From Sphingomonas sp. JC676 (GTDB lineage: Bacteria > Pseudomonadota > Alphaproteobacteria > Sphingomonadales > Sphingomonadaceae), in the NCBI RefSeq assembly GCF_014489075.1, contig NZ_JACTGR010000001.1:310001-374000 (forward strand): DNA of 64,000 bases. Reading direction: 5' to 3'. The position numbers and the translations under genes are program-made. The notes below the pieces were generated by a model. That model saw only the letters and a list, made by a program, of their open reading frames with translations. It had not been told where the DNA came from and ran no database searches. Of the stretch, positions 39,805 to 50,831 are shown piece after piece (positions within the stretch are counted from its first letter, which is position 1; the number at the start of each line of letters is the position of its first letter).

Positions 39805-42492
39805 ATGAAGAAGCTCGAGTTGCTCGCGGCAACGGCACTTACGCTGTTCCTTGCGGCCCCCGCCTATGCGCAGGACGCCGCGCGGGCCAGCGAACCCGAT
39901 ACCAATTCGCAGGACTATCAATCGGCGAACGACATCGTCGTCACGGCCACCCGCCGCAACGAGACGGTGCAGGACGTGCCGATCGCGATCACTGCGGTGG
40001 GCGCCGAGCTTCTCGAAAATGCCGGCGTGCAAGATATCCGCGGGCTCGAGCAGCTCGCGCCGAGCCTTCAGACCACGACCGGCCAGTCCGCAGCGACGGG
40101 ATCGTCGCTGTCGATCCGCGGCATCGGCACCGCAGGCGACAATCCGGGCTTCGAGCCGGCCGTGGGCGTCTTCATCGACGGCGTTTTCCGGCCCCGTGCG
40201 GGTGTCGCGCTCTCCGAACTCCCCGAGCTGGAGCGCGTCGAGATCCTGCGTGGCCCGCAGGGCACGCTGTTCGGACGCAACACCTCCGCGGGCGCGCTGT
40301 CGATCTTCACGGCGCTGCCGCAGTTCGACAAGCTGGGCGGCTATATCGAGGGCAGCTACGGCAATTATAACGCCTATGAGATCGAAGGCGCGATCACCGG
40401 GCCGGTGAGCGAGAAGCTCGCACTGCGCTTCGACGGGGGCTATCGCAAGCGCGACGGATATATCCAGGACGCCAACAGCGATCGCTCGATCAACAATATC
40501 GATCGCTATAATCTGCGCGGCCAGGCGCTGCTCGACACCGGCGACATCACCTTCCGACTGATCGCGGACTATGCCGAAACCAAGGAAGCTTGCTGCGGCG
40601 CGGTGAGCATTGCGCGAGGTCCGCTGACGGGAGCGATCACATCGATCGCGTCGGCGCAGGGGCTGACCGGCCTTTACACCGGCCCTGCGTCGGATCGCAT
40701 CCAGGCGATATCGCCCAATCGCGACTATCTGGAGAAGGTCCGCGATTACGGCGTCTCGGGCGAGCTCAATTGGGATCTGGGCGACGTCAAGATGACGTCG
40801 ATCACCGCGTACCGCAAATGGCGCGCGATCCGCGACCAGGACATCGATTTCTCGGGCATCGACCGCGCCTATCGCAGCGGCTACCGTACCGACCTCACCG
40901 ATTTCACCCAGGAACTGCGCTTCCAGGGTTCTGCATTCAACGACAAGCTCGATTGGCTCGTCGGCGGCTTCTACCTGAACGAGACGCTGAAGCTGCGCGA
41001 CACGGTGAAGATCGGCAATGACGGCAACCGCTATGTCGACACGGTGTTCGCAGGCGCGCTCGGCGCTCCGCCGCCAGCGGGGTTCGGAACGCCGCTGCAA
41101 TTCTACGGTTCGCTTGGACCGAGCGTCCCGCTGTTCGGTGCAGCCTTGCTCAATCCGGCGGTTCCGAACTCGCTGGCGGCGCTGCGGGCGGCCTATGGCG
41201 CGTCGCTCGGGCCGCTGGTCGGCTGTTTCCGCGCGAATGTCGGCGTGGCGCCATCGTCGCTCTGCGTCATCCCCGGCGTCCCGTCTGCGCCGGTGCCGGG
41301 ATTGGCGGCGCTGGTGACCAGCCCGCTCCCGGGCGCGATACCCGGCCAGGGCAACAATCCGGACGATTTCCGCGTCAAGACCGATGCGTTCGCGCTCTTC
41401 ACGCACAACATCATCCACGTGACCGACCGGCTCTCGCTCACGCTCGGCGCGCGTTGGAATCATGAATCGAAGAAGCTCGATGCCACGATCAACAACAATC
41501 TGGGTAGCTGCGCCTTCTTCAACCAGGTGCGCGCGGGCAATCCGGCGGCGGCAACCTATGCCTTTTATCTGAAACAGGCTGGCCTGTTCAACAACCTCTT
41601 CCTGTTGAGCTGCAACCCGGCGGTGAACACCGAGTTCAACGGCAGCTATGCGCACAAGCAGAGCGAGGACAAGATCACCGGCACGGTGAAGCTCGCCTAC
41701 AAGGCCTCCGATCGCTTGCTCGTCTATGGAAGCTATGATCGCGGCTACAAGTCGGGCGGCTACAATCTTGACCAGGCGACCTTCGATTCGGTGCTGCTCG
41801 GCGGCAACGGCGCGCAGGGCAGTGACCTGGCGTTCGGATCCGAGACGGTGGACTCGTACGAAGTGGGCGTGAAGTTCAGCCCAAGCCGCGAATTCACGTT
41901 CAACATCGCAGGCTTCTACGGCAAGTATCACGATCTGCAGAACCTGGTGTTCAGCGGCAACAACTTCGTCGTGCAGAACATCGATTCATCGACTTCGAAA
42001 GGCGTCGAGGCCGAGGCGATCATCCGCCCGGCGCAGGATTTCACCGTGCGGTTCGGCTACACCTATCTCGACGCGAAATATGACGACTCGAACAACTTCA
42101 CCGGCACGCCGCTGGCGGGGCTGGAAGGCCAGCAGATCCAGAACCAGCCGCGCCATGTGATCAACAGCGCGGTGACGTGGGAGCCCAATGTCACCGACAA
42201 TCTGAAGGGCCTGGTCCATGTCGACATGCGCTACAACAGCGCGACCGAGATCGCCGGCACCAGCACCGTTCCGGGCCGCGGGATCGTCCGCAATCCTGGT
42301 TATCCGCTGATCAACGCGCGCGTCGGCCTGCAGACCGCGGACGGCAAGATCAAGGGCGAGTTCTACGTCGAGAACCTGACCAACCAATATTACAACATCA
42401 CCGGCTTCGCGGTGCCCGAGCAGACGGGCAATTATGCCGGCTATCCGGGCTATCCGCGCTTCTACGGCGTGCGGGCGCGCTTCGGCTTCTAA
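39805..42492 (+). CDS. TonB-dependent receptor
   Basis: An 895-residue outer-membrane receptor for active uptake. It has a signal peptide (KKLELLAATALTLFLAAPAYAQ), a TonB box region near DIVVTATRRNETVQDVPIAI (about residues 45-64), and a plug domain with SIRGIGTAGDNPGFEPAVGVF and LRGPQGTLFGRNTSAGAL. The rest is a 22-strand barrel that ends with the aromatic FGF. VQDVPIAITAV-type plugs are the expanded sphingomonad group that takes up sugars, siderophores or aromatic compounds; the substrate is unknown. ATG 39805 follows CCAGGAGAGGGGAATCCT. A bidirectional terminator follows the gene. Confidence 0.93.
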   Translation: MKKLELLAATALTLFLAAPAYAQDAARASEPDTNSQDYQSANDIVVTATRRNETVQDVPIAITAVGAELLENAGVQDIRGLEQLAPSLQTTTGQSAATGSSLSIRGIGTAGDNPGFEPAVGVFIDGVFRPRAGVALSELPELERVEILRGPQGTLFGRNTSAGALSIFTALPQFDKLGGYIEGSYGNYNAYEIEGAITGPVSEKLALRFDGGYRKRDGYIQDANSDRSINNIDRYNLRGQALLDTGDITFRLIADYAETKEACCGAVSIARGPLTGAITSIASAQGLTGLYTGPASDRIQAISPNRDYLEKVRDYGVSGELNWDLGDVKMTSITAYRKWRAIRDQDIDFSGIDRAYRSGYRTDLTDFTQELRFQGSAFNDKLDWLVGGFYLNETLKLRDTVKIGNDGNRYVDTVFAGALGAPPPAGFGTPLQFYGSLGPSVPLFGAALLNPAVPNSLAALRAAYGASLGPLVGCFRANVGVAPSSLCVIPGVPSAPVPGLAALVTSPLPGAIPGQGNNPDDFRVKTDAFALFTHNIIHVTDRLSLTLGARWNHESKKLDATINNNLGSCAFFNQVRAGNPAAATYAFYLKQAGLFNNLFLLSCNPAVNTEFNGSYAHKQSEDKITGTVKLAYKASDRLLVYGSYDRGYKSGGYNLDQATFDSVLLGGNGAQGSDLAFGSETVDSYEVGVKFSPSREFTFNIAGFYGKYHDLQNLVFSGNNFVVQNIDSSTSKGVEAEAIIRPAQDFTVRFGYTYLDAKYDDSNNFTGTPLAGLEGQQIQNQPRHVINSAVTWEPNVTDNLKGLVHVDMRYNSATEIAGTSTVPGRGIVRNPGYPLINARVGLQTADGKIKGEFYVENLTNQYYNITGFAVPEQTGNYAGYPGYPRFYGVRARFGF

Positions 42493-42510
42493 GGTCTACG
42501 ATAGAGTTGA

Positions 42511-42545
42511 AAGGGGCGTCCCGGACCACCCGGGGCGCCCCTTTT
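42511..42545. terminator. bidirectional terminator
   Basis: AAGGGGCGTCCCGG and CCGGGGCGCCCCTT form a 14-bp stem (one G-T pair) with a 5-base loop, followed by TTCG; the other strand shows a CAACTCTA side. It lies between the convergent TonB receptor and TMEM175 genes. Confidence 0.8.
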
Positions 42546-42573
42546 CGTTCCTCCGGGAGCGGTCGCGCTCCGA

Positions 42574-43176
42574 TCAGGTCCCGAACAGCGCGTCGAGTGG
42601 GCTCTTGGGCAGGAACCACAATATGGCGACGAGCGCCGCGCAGGCGAGGCCGAGCCAGGGGGACAAAAAGGTCAGGGGAATGCCGACGGCGTAGATCGCC
42701 GAAGTCGCCACGCCCTTGCGGAACATGCGCCTGTGATAGTCCTGCGCGACCGAGTCCTGCCGGCCGGTCGTGCGCACCTCGCTCTGCAGCCAGAGATAGG
42801 CGCAGGCCGGCAGCATCATCACGCACATATAGAGGAGCGTCGCCTCGGCGCTGAAGGCGTGCTCACCGAGATAGGCGGTGGCGAAAGGCACCAGCGACAA
42901 TGCGAAGAGGAGCAGGATGTTCGACCAGACCAGACCGTTGGTGACGCGGCTGGCGAAATGGAACATCCGGTGATGATTGACCCAGTAGATCGCCACATAG
43001 GCGAAGCTGAGCGCATAGGCGGTGAAGACCGGCCAGAGCGCCCAGAGATGCGCGAGGCCCGGCTCTTTGGGCGCGTGCATCTCCAGCACCATGATCGTGA
43101 TGATGATCGCGATCACGCCATCCGAGAATGCCTCGACCCGGGTGACGCCGCCACGGCCTTCGGTTTCTTCGCTCAT
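42574..43176 (-). CDS. TMEM175 family potassium channel-like protein
   Basis: The 200-residue protein carries the TMEM175 signature RVEAFSDGVIAIIITIMVLEM (residues 13-33, the FSDG filter helix) and six hydrophobic helices in total (for example FTAYALSFAYVAIYWVNHHR, IYAVGIPLTFLSPWLGLAC). Bacterial members form tetrameric K+-selective channels; each chain has one 6-TM unit, as here. It is a lone gene on the minus strand. ATG 43176 follows AAGGGGAAGCAC. Physiological role in bacteria is unclear. Confidence 0.88.
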   Translation of the reverse strand: MSEETEGRGGVTRVEAFSDGVIAIIITIMVLEMHAPKEPGLAHLWALWPVFTAYALSFAYVAIYWVNHHRMFHFASRVTNGLVWSNILLLFALSLVPFATAYLGEHAFSAEATLLYMCVMMLPACAYLWLQSEVRTTGRQDSVAQDYHRRMFRKGVATSAIYAVGIPLTFLSPWLGLACAALVAILWFLPKSPLDALFGT

Positions 43177-43287
43177 GTGCTTCCCCTTTTCGGCGGACTG
43201 TGGCGGGGACGAATCATTCCGTCAAAACCCTTCCCTGCGAGGGCCAGGAAGCTTAGCCTGGAGAAACGCGGCACAAGCGAGGTCGCC

Positions 43288-43677
43288 ATGCACATCCCGC
43301 CGGGCTTCACGACGCTCTTCCCCTATTTCTTCGTCGATGGCGCGCGCGCCTATCTCGATTTCCTGGCGGATGGGCTGGGCGGCGAAATCGCCGGCGTGCA
43401 CGCGTCGCCGGACGGCATCGTGCGCAACGCGCAGGTGCGCTTCGGAGACACGACGATCATGGTGAGCGAGGCGGGCGAGGGGCGTGAGGCCACGCGCGGC
43501 ACCTATTATCTCTATGTTGCGAATGCCGACGCGGCGATGGCGCGCGGAGTCGCGGCGGGCGGCACGCAGCTCGGCGAGATCGGCGACCGCGACTATGGCG
43601 ACCGGCAGGGGGGCCTCGCCGATCCCGCCGGCAATATCTGGTGGCTGTCGCAGCGATTGTCGCCCGGCCCCTATTGA
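43288..43677 (+). CDS. VOC family (glyoxalase/PhnB-like) protein
   Basis: A 129-residue protein with the PhnB-type VOC fold: FPYFFVDGARAYLDFLADGLGGE, ARVRF-like VRNAQVRFGDTTIMVSEA, YLYVANADAAMARGVAAGG and the ending GDRQGGLADPAGNIWWLSQR. VOC proteins include metal-dependent dioxygenases, glyoxalases and antibiotic-binding proteins; PhnB-like members mostly have no known activity. ATG 43288 begins the domain. It is divergent from TMEM175 by 111 bases and convergent with ilvC, whose stop is 16 bases away. Confidence 0.85.
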   Translation: MHIPPGFTTLFPYFFVDGARAYLDFLADGLGGEIAGVHASPDGIVRNAQVRFGDTTIMVSEAGEGREATRGTYYLYVANADAAMARGVAAGGTQLGEIGDRDYGDRQGGLADPAGNIWWLSQRLSPGPY

Positions 43678-43693
43678 AGCCGGGCGACCGAGC

Positions 43694-45362
<1,669 letters not shown>

Positions 45363-45366
45363 GGGA

Positions 45367-47112
45367 TCAGACCAGTGCCTTGGCTTCGTCGTCCATCTCG
45401 CCCGAGACTTCGTTCGCCTGGAGGATCATATCGGTATGGGCGGCACCGGACGGAATCATCGGGAAGCAATTGGCGAGCTTGGCCACGCGGCAATCGACGA
45501 TCACCGGGCCGTCATGCGCCAGCATCGCCTGGATGCCGTCTTCCAGATCGCCGCGCTTGTCGATGCGGATGCCCTTCCAGCCATAGGCTTCGCCGAGCTT
45601 CACGAAATCGGGCAGGGCGTCGCTATAGCTCTCTGAATAGCGCGACTGATAGGTCAGCTCCTGCCATTGGCGGACCATGCCCATATATTCGTTGTTCAAG
45701 ATGAAGATCTTGACCGGCAGGCGATATTGGGTCGCCGTCGCCAGCTCCTGGATGTTCATCTGGATCGAGGCCTCGCCGGCGATGTCGATCACCAGCGCGT
45801 CCGGATTGCCGAGCTGCGCGCCGATCGCGGCGGGCAGGCCATAGCCCATCGTGCCGAGACCGCCCGAGGTCAGCCATTTGTTTGGCGCCTCGAAGTGGAA
45901 ATGCTGGGCCGCCCACATCTGGTGCTGACCCACTTCGGTCGTGATGATCGGGTCGCGGGCCTTGGTCGCGTCGTACAGCGCGCGGATCGCACGCTGGGGC
46001 ATGATCGCGTCCTGCATGTCCGGGAAATCGAGGCAGCGCGTGGCGCGCCAGCCCTCGATCCGGGCATTCCATTCCGAGAGATCGGGGCGGGGATGGCCGC
46101 GGCTCTTCCAGCTCGCGACCATCTCGGCCAGCGCGATACCGACATCAGCTATAATAGGCAGGTCGACGCGGACGACCTTGTTCACGCTCGACCGGTCGAT
46201 ATCGATATGCACCTTGCGGGCGTTCGGCGCGAAGGCATCGAGGCGGCCGGTGACGCGGTCGTCGAACCGCGCGCCGAGCGCGATGATCAGGTCGGCCTGG
46301 TTCATCGCCCAATTGGCTTCATAGGTGCCGTGCATGCCAAGCATGCCCAGCCACCGCTCGGAGGAAGCCGGGAAGGCGCCCAAGCCCATCAGCGTCGACG
46401 TGACCGGCGCGCCGGTGAGCTCGGCCAGCTCGCGCAGCAGGCGCGAGGCCTCGGGCCCCGAATTGATGATCCCGCCGCCGGTATAGAAGATCGGACGCTC
46501 GGCCGCGGCGAGCATGTCGACCGCTTCCTGTATCTTCGCCGCATCGGGCTGGGTCTGCGGGCGATAGGTCTTGTGCTGGATCGGACCGGGCGTCTCGTAG
46601 CGCGCAGTGGCGACCTGGACGTCCTTGGGGATGTCGACCACGACCGGGCCGGGGCGGCCCGAGGTGGCGATGTAGAAGGCCTCGTGGATCACGCTCGACA
46701 GGCGCGCGGGATCCTTCACCAGATAATTATGCTTGGAGCAGTGGCGCGTGATGCCGACCGTGTCCGCTTCTTGGAAAGCGTCGGTGCCGATCAGCCCGGT
46801 GGGGACCTGCCCGGTGATGACGACCATCGGGATCGAATCCATCAGCGCGTCGGTAATGCCGGTGACCGCATTGGTCGCGCCGGGGCCCGATGTGACGAGC
46901 ACGACGCCTGGCTTGCCGGTCGAGCGGGCGTAGCCCTCCGCGGCGTGCGTCGCCGCCTGCTCGTGGCGGACGAGGATGTGCTTGATCCGGTCCTGCTTGA
47001 ACAAGGCATCGTAAATGGGGAGCACCGCGCCGCCCGGATAGCCGAACACGACCTCCACACCGAGGTCGGTCAACGCCTCGATCAGGATGTCTGCTCCGCT
47101 CTTCTCGGTCAC
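45367..47112 (-). CDS. ilvB: acetolactate synthase large (catalytic) subunit
   Basis: A 581-residue thiamin-diphosphate enzyme that makes acetolactate or acetohydroxybutyrate, the first common step of branched-chain amino acid synthesis. Motifs are VFGYPGGAVLPIYDALF, the catalytic Glu in HILVRHEQAATHAAEGYAR, and the ThDP/Mg2+ site VIDIAGEASIQMNIQELATA, with Ala in the usual GDGS/GDAS place (GEAS). It starts at GTG 47112 with AAGGAGAAAGATC upstream. The AT-rich 80 bases between it and miaA may hold its promoter; I found no leader peptide there. Confidence 0.95.
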   Translation of the reverse strand: MTEKSGADILIEALTDLGVEVVFGYPGGAVLPIYDALFKQDRIKHILVRHEQAATHAAEGYARSTGKPGVVLVTSGPGATNAVTGITDALMDSIPMVVITGQVPTGLIGTDAFQEADTVGITRHCSKHNYLVKDPARLSSVIHEAFYIATSGRPGPVVVDIPKDVQVATARYETPGPIQHKTYRPQTQPDAAKIQEAVDMLAAAERPIFYTGGGIINSGPEASRLLRELAELTGAPVTSTLMGLGAFPASSERWLGMLGMHGTYEANWAMNQADLIIALGARFDDRVTGRLDAFAPNARKVHIDIDRSSVNKVVRVDLPIIADVGIALAEMVASWKSRGHPRPDLSEWNARIEGWRATRCLDFPDMQDAIMPQRAIRALYDATKARDPIITTEVGQHQMWAAQHFHFEAPNKWLTSGGLGTMGYGLPAAIGAQLGNPDALVIDIAGEASIQMNIQELATATQYRLPVKIFILNNEYMGMVRQWQELTYQSRYSESYSDALPDFVKLGEAYGWKGIRIDKRGDLEDGIQAMLAHDGPVIVDCRVAKLANCFPMIPSGAAHTDMILQANEVSGEMDDEAKALV

Positions 47113-47191
47113 GATCTTTCTCCTTGCTGCAGTGCGATAGCATTGCCGGAGCGGCGCTGCTAATCGTACGAAAATGCTGCGTCAAGCACCA

Positions 47192-48133
47192 TTATAATAA
47201 TTTTGTTTCAAATTTATCATGATTGACGTATGTATCTGTCTCCGCCGTCCGCTCCCAGCCCCCCGGAGGCTGACGGCGGAACCAAGTGTACTGCCGCTTG
47301 GCATATTGCCGCGTCGCCAGCGAGCCCAGCTCATGCGCCGCGGCGACATCGCTTTCGCCCTGAAGCACCATGCCCAGCTCGCGCACCCCGATCGCGCGGA
47401 GCACCGGGGCGTCGGCCGGGATGTCGGTACGGGCAAGCAACGCCGCGACTTCATCCTGTGCGACATGGATCATATGGCCGAAGCGGCGGTGGATGCGCTC
47501 ACCCAGCCAGGCGCGGTCAGGGAGGAGGATCAGGGCGATCAGCTCGATTTCATCCTCGATGCCGCCATGGCGTTCCTCCTGCCATTCGGAGAGAGTGCGG
47601 CCGGTGGAGAGAACCACCTCCAGCGCGCGGGCGACGCGGCTGCCGTCGGTGGGATTGAGCTTCGCACCGGCAAGTGCATCGAGCCGGGCGAGCTCGGCAT
47701 GGGCCTCGGCGACCGGCATCGCGCGCACCGCCGCGCGGACCTCTGGATCGACTTCAGGAACGGGCGCGATGCCTTCCAGCAGCGTGCGCAGATACATGCC
47801 GGTGCCGCCGACGAGGATGGGCAAGCGATCCTCTTCATGCGCCTCGGCGATCGCCGCCCGTGCCTCGGTTGCCCAGCGCGCGGCGGAATAGGCGTCGGCA
47901 CCGTCGACATGGCCGAACAGGCGGTGCGGCGCGCGGCTTTCCTCCTCCACGGTCGGACGCGCGGTGAGGATACGCAGATCGGCATAGACCTGCATCGAGT
48001 CGGCGTTGATCACGGTGCCGCAATGCTTCTCGGCCAGCATCAGCGCGAGCGCGGACTTGCCGCTCGCGGTCGGCCCTGCGATGAGCGCCACCTTCGGGCG
48101 TTCAAGCGGGCTGGCAGAGGATCCCATGTTCAT
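47192..48133 (-). CDS. miaA: tRNA dimethylallyltransferase
   Basis: MiaA adds an isopentenyl group to A37 of tRNAs that read codons starting with U. The 313-residue protein has the P-loop LIAGPTASGKSALAL, INADSMQVYADLRILTARP, LVGGTGMYLRTLLEG and the C-terminal YAKRQYTWFRRQ. It starts at ATG 48133 or 48127. Either start overlaps, on the opposite strand, the first codons of divergent serB, so each promoter must lie in the other gene. Neither ATG has a clear ribosome site. It is followed by ilvB in the same direction. Confidence 0.94.
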   Translation of the reverse strand: MNMGSSASPLERPKVALIAGPTASGKSALALMLAEKHCGTVINADSMQVYADLRILTARPTVEEESRAPHRLFGHVDGADAYSAARWATEARAAIAEAHEEDRLPILVGGTGMYLRTLLEGIAPVPEVDPEVRAAVRAMPVAEAHAELARLDALAGAKLNPTDGSRVARALEVVLSTGRTLSEWQEERHGGIEDEIELIALILLPDRAWLGERIHRRFGHMIHVAQDEVAALLARTDIPADAPVLRAIGVRELGMVLQGESDVAAAHELGSLATRQYAKRQYTWFRRQPPGGWERTAETDTYVNHDKFETKLL

Positions 48134-49010
48134 CGCGACACTTATAGCAGAAGGACTCACCGACGGGCACCTCGACCAGGCATATGATGTGCTAGATCGG
48201 ACGACCGCGTGCGGCGCGGACTATCGCTGGCGTTGGCTCGAAGAAGGCAAGGCGGCCGACATTTCCTTCTCGAACGACCCTGGCAATGCACGCGCGGTGC
48301 TCGAGAGCGAGTTCCCGGGGATCGACATCATCGTCCAGCCCGAGGCGGGGCGCGAGAAGAAGCTGCTCGTCGCCGACATGGATTCGACGATGATCACCGT
48401 CGAATGCATCGACGAACTGGCCGATTATGCCGGGATCAAGGCCCAGATTGCCGAAGTGACTGAACGCGCGATGCGCGGCGAACTCGATTTCGCTTCGGCG
48501 CTGGATGCGCGGGTGGCGCTGCTCAAGGGACTCGAGGAAAGCGCGATCGACCGCTGCCTGGCCGAGCGCGTGCGCCTGTCGCCGGGTGCCGAGACGCTGG
48601 TCAAGACGATGCGCGCGCGGGGCGCGCTGACCATCCTCGTCTCGGGCGGGTTCACGCGCTTCGCCGAGCCGGTGGGCGAAATGCTGGGATTCGACCGGGT
48701 GATTGCCAACCGGCTGGAAATCGCGGAGGCCAAGCTGACCGGCACGGTGACCAAGCCGATCGTCGACAGCTCCACCAAGGAGTCGACGCTTTTGGACGCG
48801 CTCGCCGAGCGCGGACTGGCGGCGGAACAGTCGCTGGCGGTGGGCGATGGCGCCAATGACCTGGCGATGATCCGCAAGGCTGGGCTGGGCGTCGCCTATC
48901 GCGCCAAGCCGATCGTAGCGGCCGCGGCGGGGGCTCGGGTGGACCATACCGACCTGACGGCGCTGCTTCATGCGCAGGGGATCACGCGGGCGGAGTGGGT
49001 GGTCGGCTAA
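48126..49010 (+). CDS. serB: phosphoserine phosphatase
   Basis: SerB completes serine synthesis by removing phosphate from phosphoserine. The 294-residue HAD enzyme has motif I VADMDSTMITVECIDELAD (nucleophile Asp at about 85), VSGGFTRFAEPV, Lys in TVTKPIVDSSTK and motif IV VGDGANDLAMI. The N-terminal ~75 residues form the regulatory-like part seen in longer SerB proteins. ATG 48126 follows AGAGGATCCC and overlaps the divergent miaA start. It is convergent with the SPOR protein gene, 4 bases away. Confidence 0.95.
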   Translation: MFIATLIAEGLTDGHLDQAYDVLDRTTACGADYRWRWLEEGKAADISFSNDPGNARAVLESEFPGIDIIVQPEAGREKKLLVADMDSTMITVECIDELADYAGIKAQIAEVTERAMRGELDFASALDARVALLKGLEESAIDRCLAERVRLSPGAETLVKTMRARGALTILVSGGFTRFAEPVGEMLGFDRVIANRLEIAEAKLTGTVTKPIVDSSTKESTLLDALAERGLAAEQSLAVGDGANDLAMIRKAGLGVAYRAKPIVAAAAGARVDHTDLTALLHAQGITRAEWVVG

Positions 49011-49014
49011 CGCC

Positions 49015-49932
49015 TTACTTCGCGACCGGCACGCAGGGGTTGACGCCGCCGCACGCCTTGGCTGCCTCCGCCTTCGAGCCGAATGGGCCGACCAGCAGCC
49101 TGGTGAGGCTGCCGGACTTTACATAATAAGGCTGGCGGCCCGGGAAACGGCCACCGACCTGGCCCCAGAGCTTGCGGGCATTGGCGGGGTCGCCGAACGC
49201 GCCGAGCTGGACGCGCCAGCCGCCGTCTCGCGCGGGCGCGGGAGCGGTCGTGGCCGGAGCGGCGGCCTTGGTGTGGGGAGGTGCAGGAGTCGACTTCGGC
49301 TTGGCGGACGCAACTGCGACGGGCGCCGCCGGCACGGCACCGCGATTATAGTCGGCTTCATATTTGCGGGCGAGCGCGAGGCCGTCCTGACGGTCCTTGA
49401 CCGAGATATACTGGTCCATCTGGGCGAGCGCCTTGGTCGCGGCTTCGAGGCCGGTCGACGAGGCGCGGACCATCAGCGCATAGGCGCGGACCCAGTCCTT
49501 CGCGACGCCGTCCGCGTTGAACAGCATGATGCCGAGGACATATTGAGTGCGCGGATTGCCGCGTGCGACGCCGCGCTCGAGCCACGGCGCCGCCTCGGCA
49601 CGCTTGCCATTCTCGAACAGCGCGAGGCCGTAATTGGCCTCGCCCTCCTCATGGCCCTGCGCGGCGGCCTTGCGGTACCATTCCTCGGCCTGTTTCAGGT
49701 CGGTAGGAACGCCGCGGCCCATCTTATAGGCCTGGCCGAGATTGAATTGCGCGTCGGCATTGCCCTTGATCGCGGCGGAGCGCCAGAGGTCGACCGCCGT
49801 CTTATAGTCGCCGCGCTCATAGGCTTCGACGCCGACCTTGACCGGGTCTTCCTTTGCCGGGGCGTGCTGCGCCCATGCGGGCGCCATCAGCAGCGCAGCA
49901 CCGGTGGCGACAGCGATCCATAACGACTTCAT
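49015..49932 (-). CDS. Sel1-repeat and SPOR-domain periplasmic protein
   Basis: A 305-residue exported protein. It has a signal peptide (KSLWIAVATGAALLMAPAWAQ), then Sel1/TPR-like repeats (VDLWRSAAIKGNADAQFNLGQAY, EEWYRKAAAQGHEEGEANYGLALF, PWLERGVARGNPRTQYVLGIML), an Ala/Pro linker, and a C-terminal SPOR domain (GGWRVQLGAFGDPANARKLW to RLLVGPFGSKAEAAKAC). SPOR domains bind denuded glycan strands at the division septum. I start at ATG 49932, which opens the signal peptide. It is divergent from the ParA gene, which heads an operon ending in a second SPOR protein. Confidence 0.88.
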   Translation of the reverse strand: MKSLWIAVATGAALLMAPAWAQHAPAKEDPVKVGVEAYERGDYKTAVDLWRSAAIKGNADAQFNLGQAYKMGRGVPTDLKQAEEWYRKAAAQGHEEGEANYGLALFENGKRAEAAPWLERGVARGNPRTQYVLGIMLFNADGVAKDWVRAYALMVRASSTGLEAATKALAQMDQYISVKDRQDGLALARKYEADYNRGAVPAAPVAVASAKPKSTPAPPHTKAAAPATTAPAPARDGGWRVQLGAFGDPANARKLWGQVGGRFPGRQPYYVKSGSLTRLLVGPFGSKAEAAKACGGVNPCVPVAK

Positions 49933-50104
49933 CCGACAAAGACTCCGCACCCGACCCAATGGATAAATGCCAATTAACCATCGATTGGGAAACAAATCCT
50001 TACGTCCGGCTCCGGTCGATCACGAAGCTCGCGCGCCGTTAACCTGTTCTTATCCCGGTCCGTGCCATCCCTTCAGCTCTAATTATCTGAGTTTGAGGGG
50101 GTTC

Positions 50105-50821
50105 ATGCGCGTCCTGGCGATGGCATCGCAGAAAGGCGGGTCCGGCAAGACCACGCTGTCCGGGCACCTCGCGGTGCAGGCGCAGCTGGCTGGTATGGGT
50201 CCCGTCGTCCTGATCGACATCGATCCGCAGGGTTCCCTGTCGGATTGGTGGAATGAGCGCTCGACCGAATATCCGGCCTTTGCGCAGACCACTGTGGCGC
50301 GGCTCGCCTCGGATCTCGAAGTGCTGCGTCAGCAGGGCTTCCGCCTGGCGGTGATCGATACGCCGCCCGCCATCACCATGGCGATCCAGAGCGTGATCCA
50401 GGTCGCCGAGTTGATCGTGATCCCGACCCGGCCGAGCCCGCACGACTTGCGTGCCGTCGGCGCCACGGTCGATCTGTGCGAGCGCGCCGGCAAGCCGCTG
50501 ATCTTCGTCGTCAACGCCGCCACGCCCAAGGCGCGGATCACCTCCGAAGCCGCGGTCGCGCTGTCGCAGCACGGCACGGTGGCCCCGATCACCATTCACC
50601 AGCGCACCGATTTCGCCTCGTCGATGATCGACGGGCGCACGGTGATGGAAGTCGATCCCGGCGGCCGGTCTGCCGGCGAAGTGGTCGCGCTGTGGAGCTA
50701 TATCTCCGATCGGCTGGAGAAGAATTTCCGCCGTACCGTGTTCACTGCGCCCGCCGTCGCTGCGAGCCAGTTCGGCGCCGCCCGGCAAGCTGGCGGCTTT
50801 GGCCGTCGCGTCGTGAGCTGA
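50105..50821 (+). CDS. ParA family ATPase
   Basis: The 238-residue protein has the deviant Walker A motif SQKGGSGKTTLSGHLA (residues 8-23), switch I-like VVLIDIDPQGSLSDWW, and Walker B VIDTPPA. It matches ParA/MinD-type ATPases that place plasmids, chromosomes or protein complexes. No parS site or ParB-like partner with the usual HTH is next to it. Instead it is followed at 10 bases by a protein with a ribbon-helix-helix-like end, then a SPOR protein. ATG 50105 follows TTTGAGGGGGTTC. Confidence 0.92.
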   Translation: MRVLAMASQKGGSGKTTLSGHLAVQAQLAGMGPVVLIDIDPQGSLSDWWNERSTEYPAFAQTTVARLASDLEVLRQQGFRLAVIDTPPAITMAIQSVIQVAELIVIPTRPSPHDLRAVGATVDLCERAGKPLIFVVNAATPKARITSEAAVALSQHGTVAPITIHQRTDFASSMIDGRTVMEVDPGGRSAGEVVALWSYISDRLEKNFRRTVFTAPAVAASQFGAARQAGGFGRRVVS

Positions 50822-50831
50822 GGGGCGCCCG

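Noticed and set aside
39745..41931. A 728-codon frame antisense to the TonB receptor
   Set aside because: It is a GC-driven shadow of the receptor gene; its product is Arg/Ala/Asp-rich with no recognisable fold.
45667..47163. A 498-codon plus-strand frame over ilvB
   Set aside because: It lies antisense to a clear acetolactate synthase gene, with no motif of its own.
47113..47191. Attenuator or leader peptide before ilvB
   Set aside because: I found no short Val/Leu/Ile-rich frame and no terminator-like hairpin; only AT-rich DNA with weak promoter-like hexamers.
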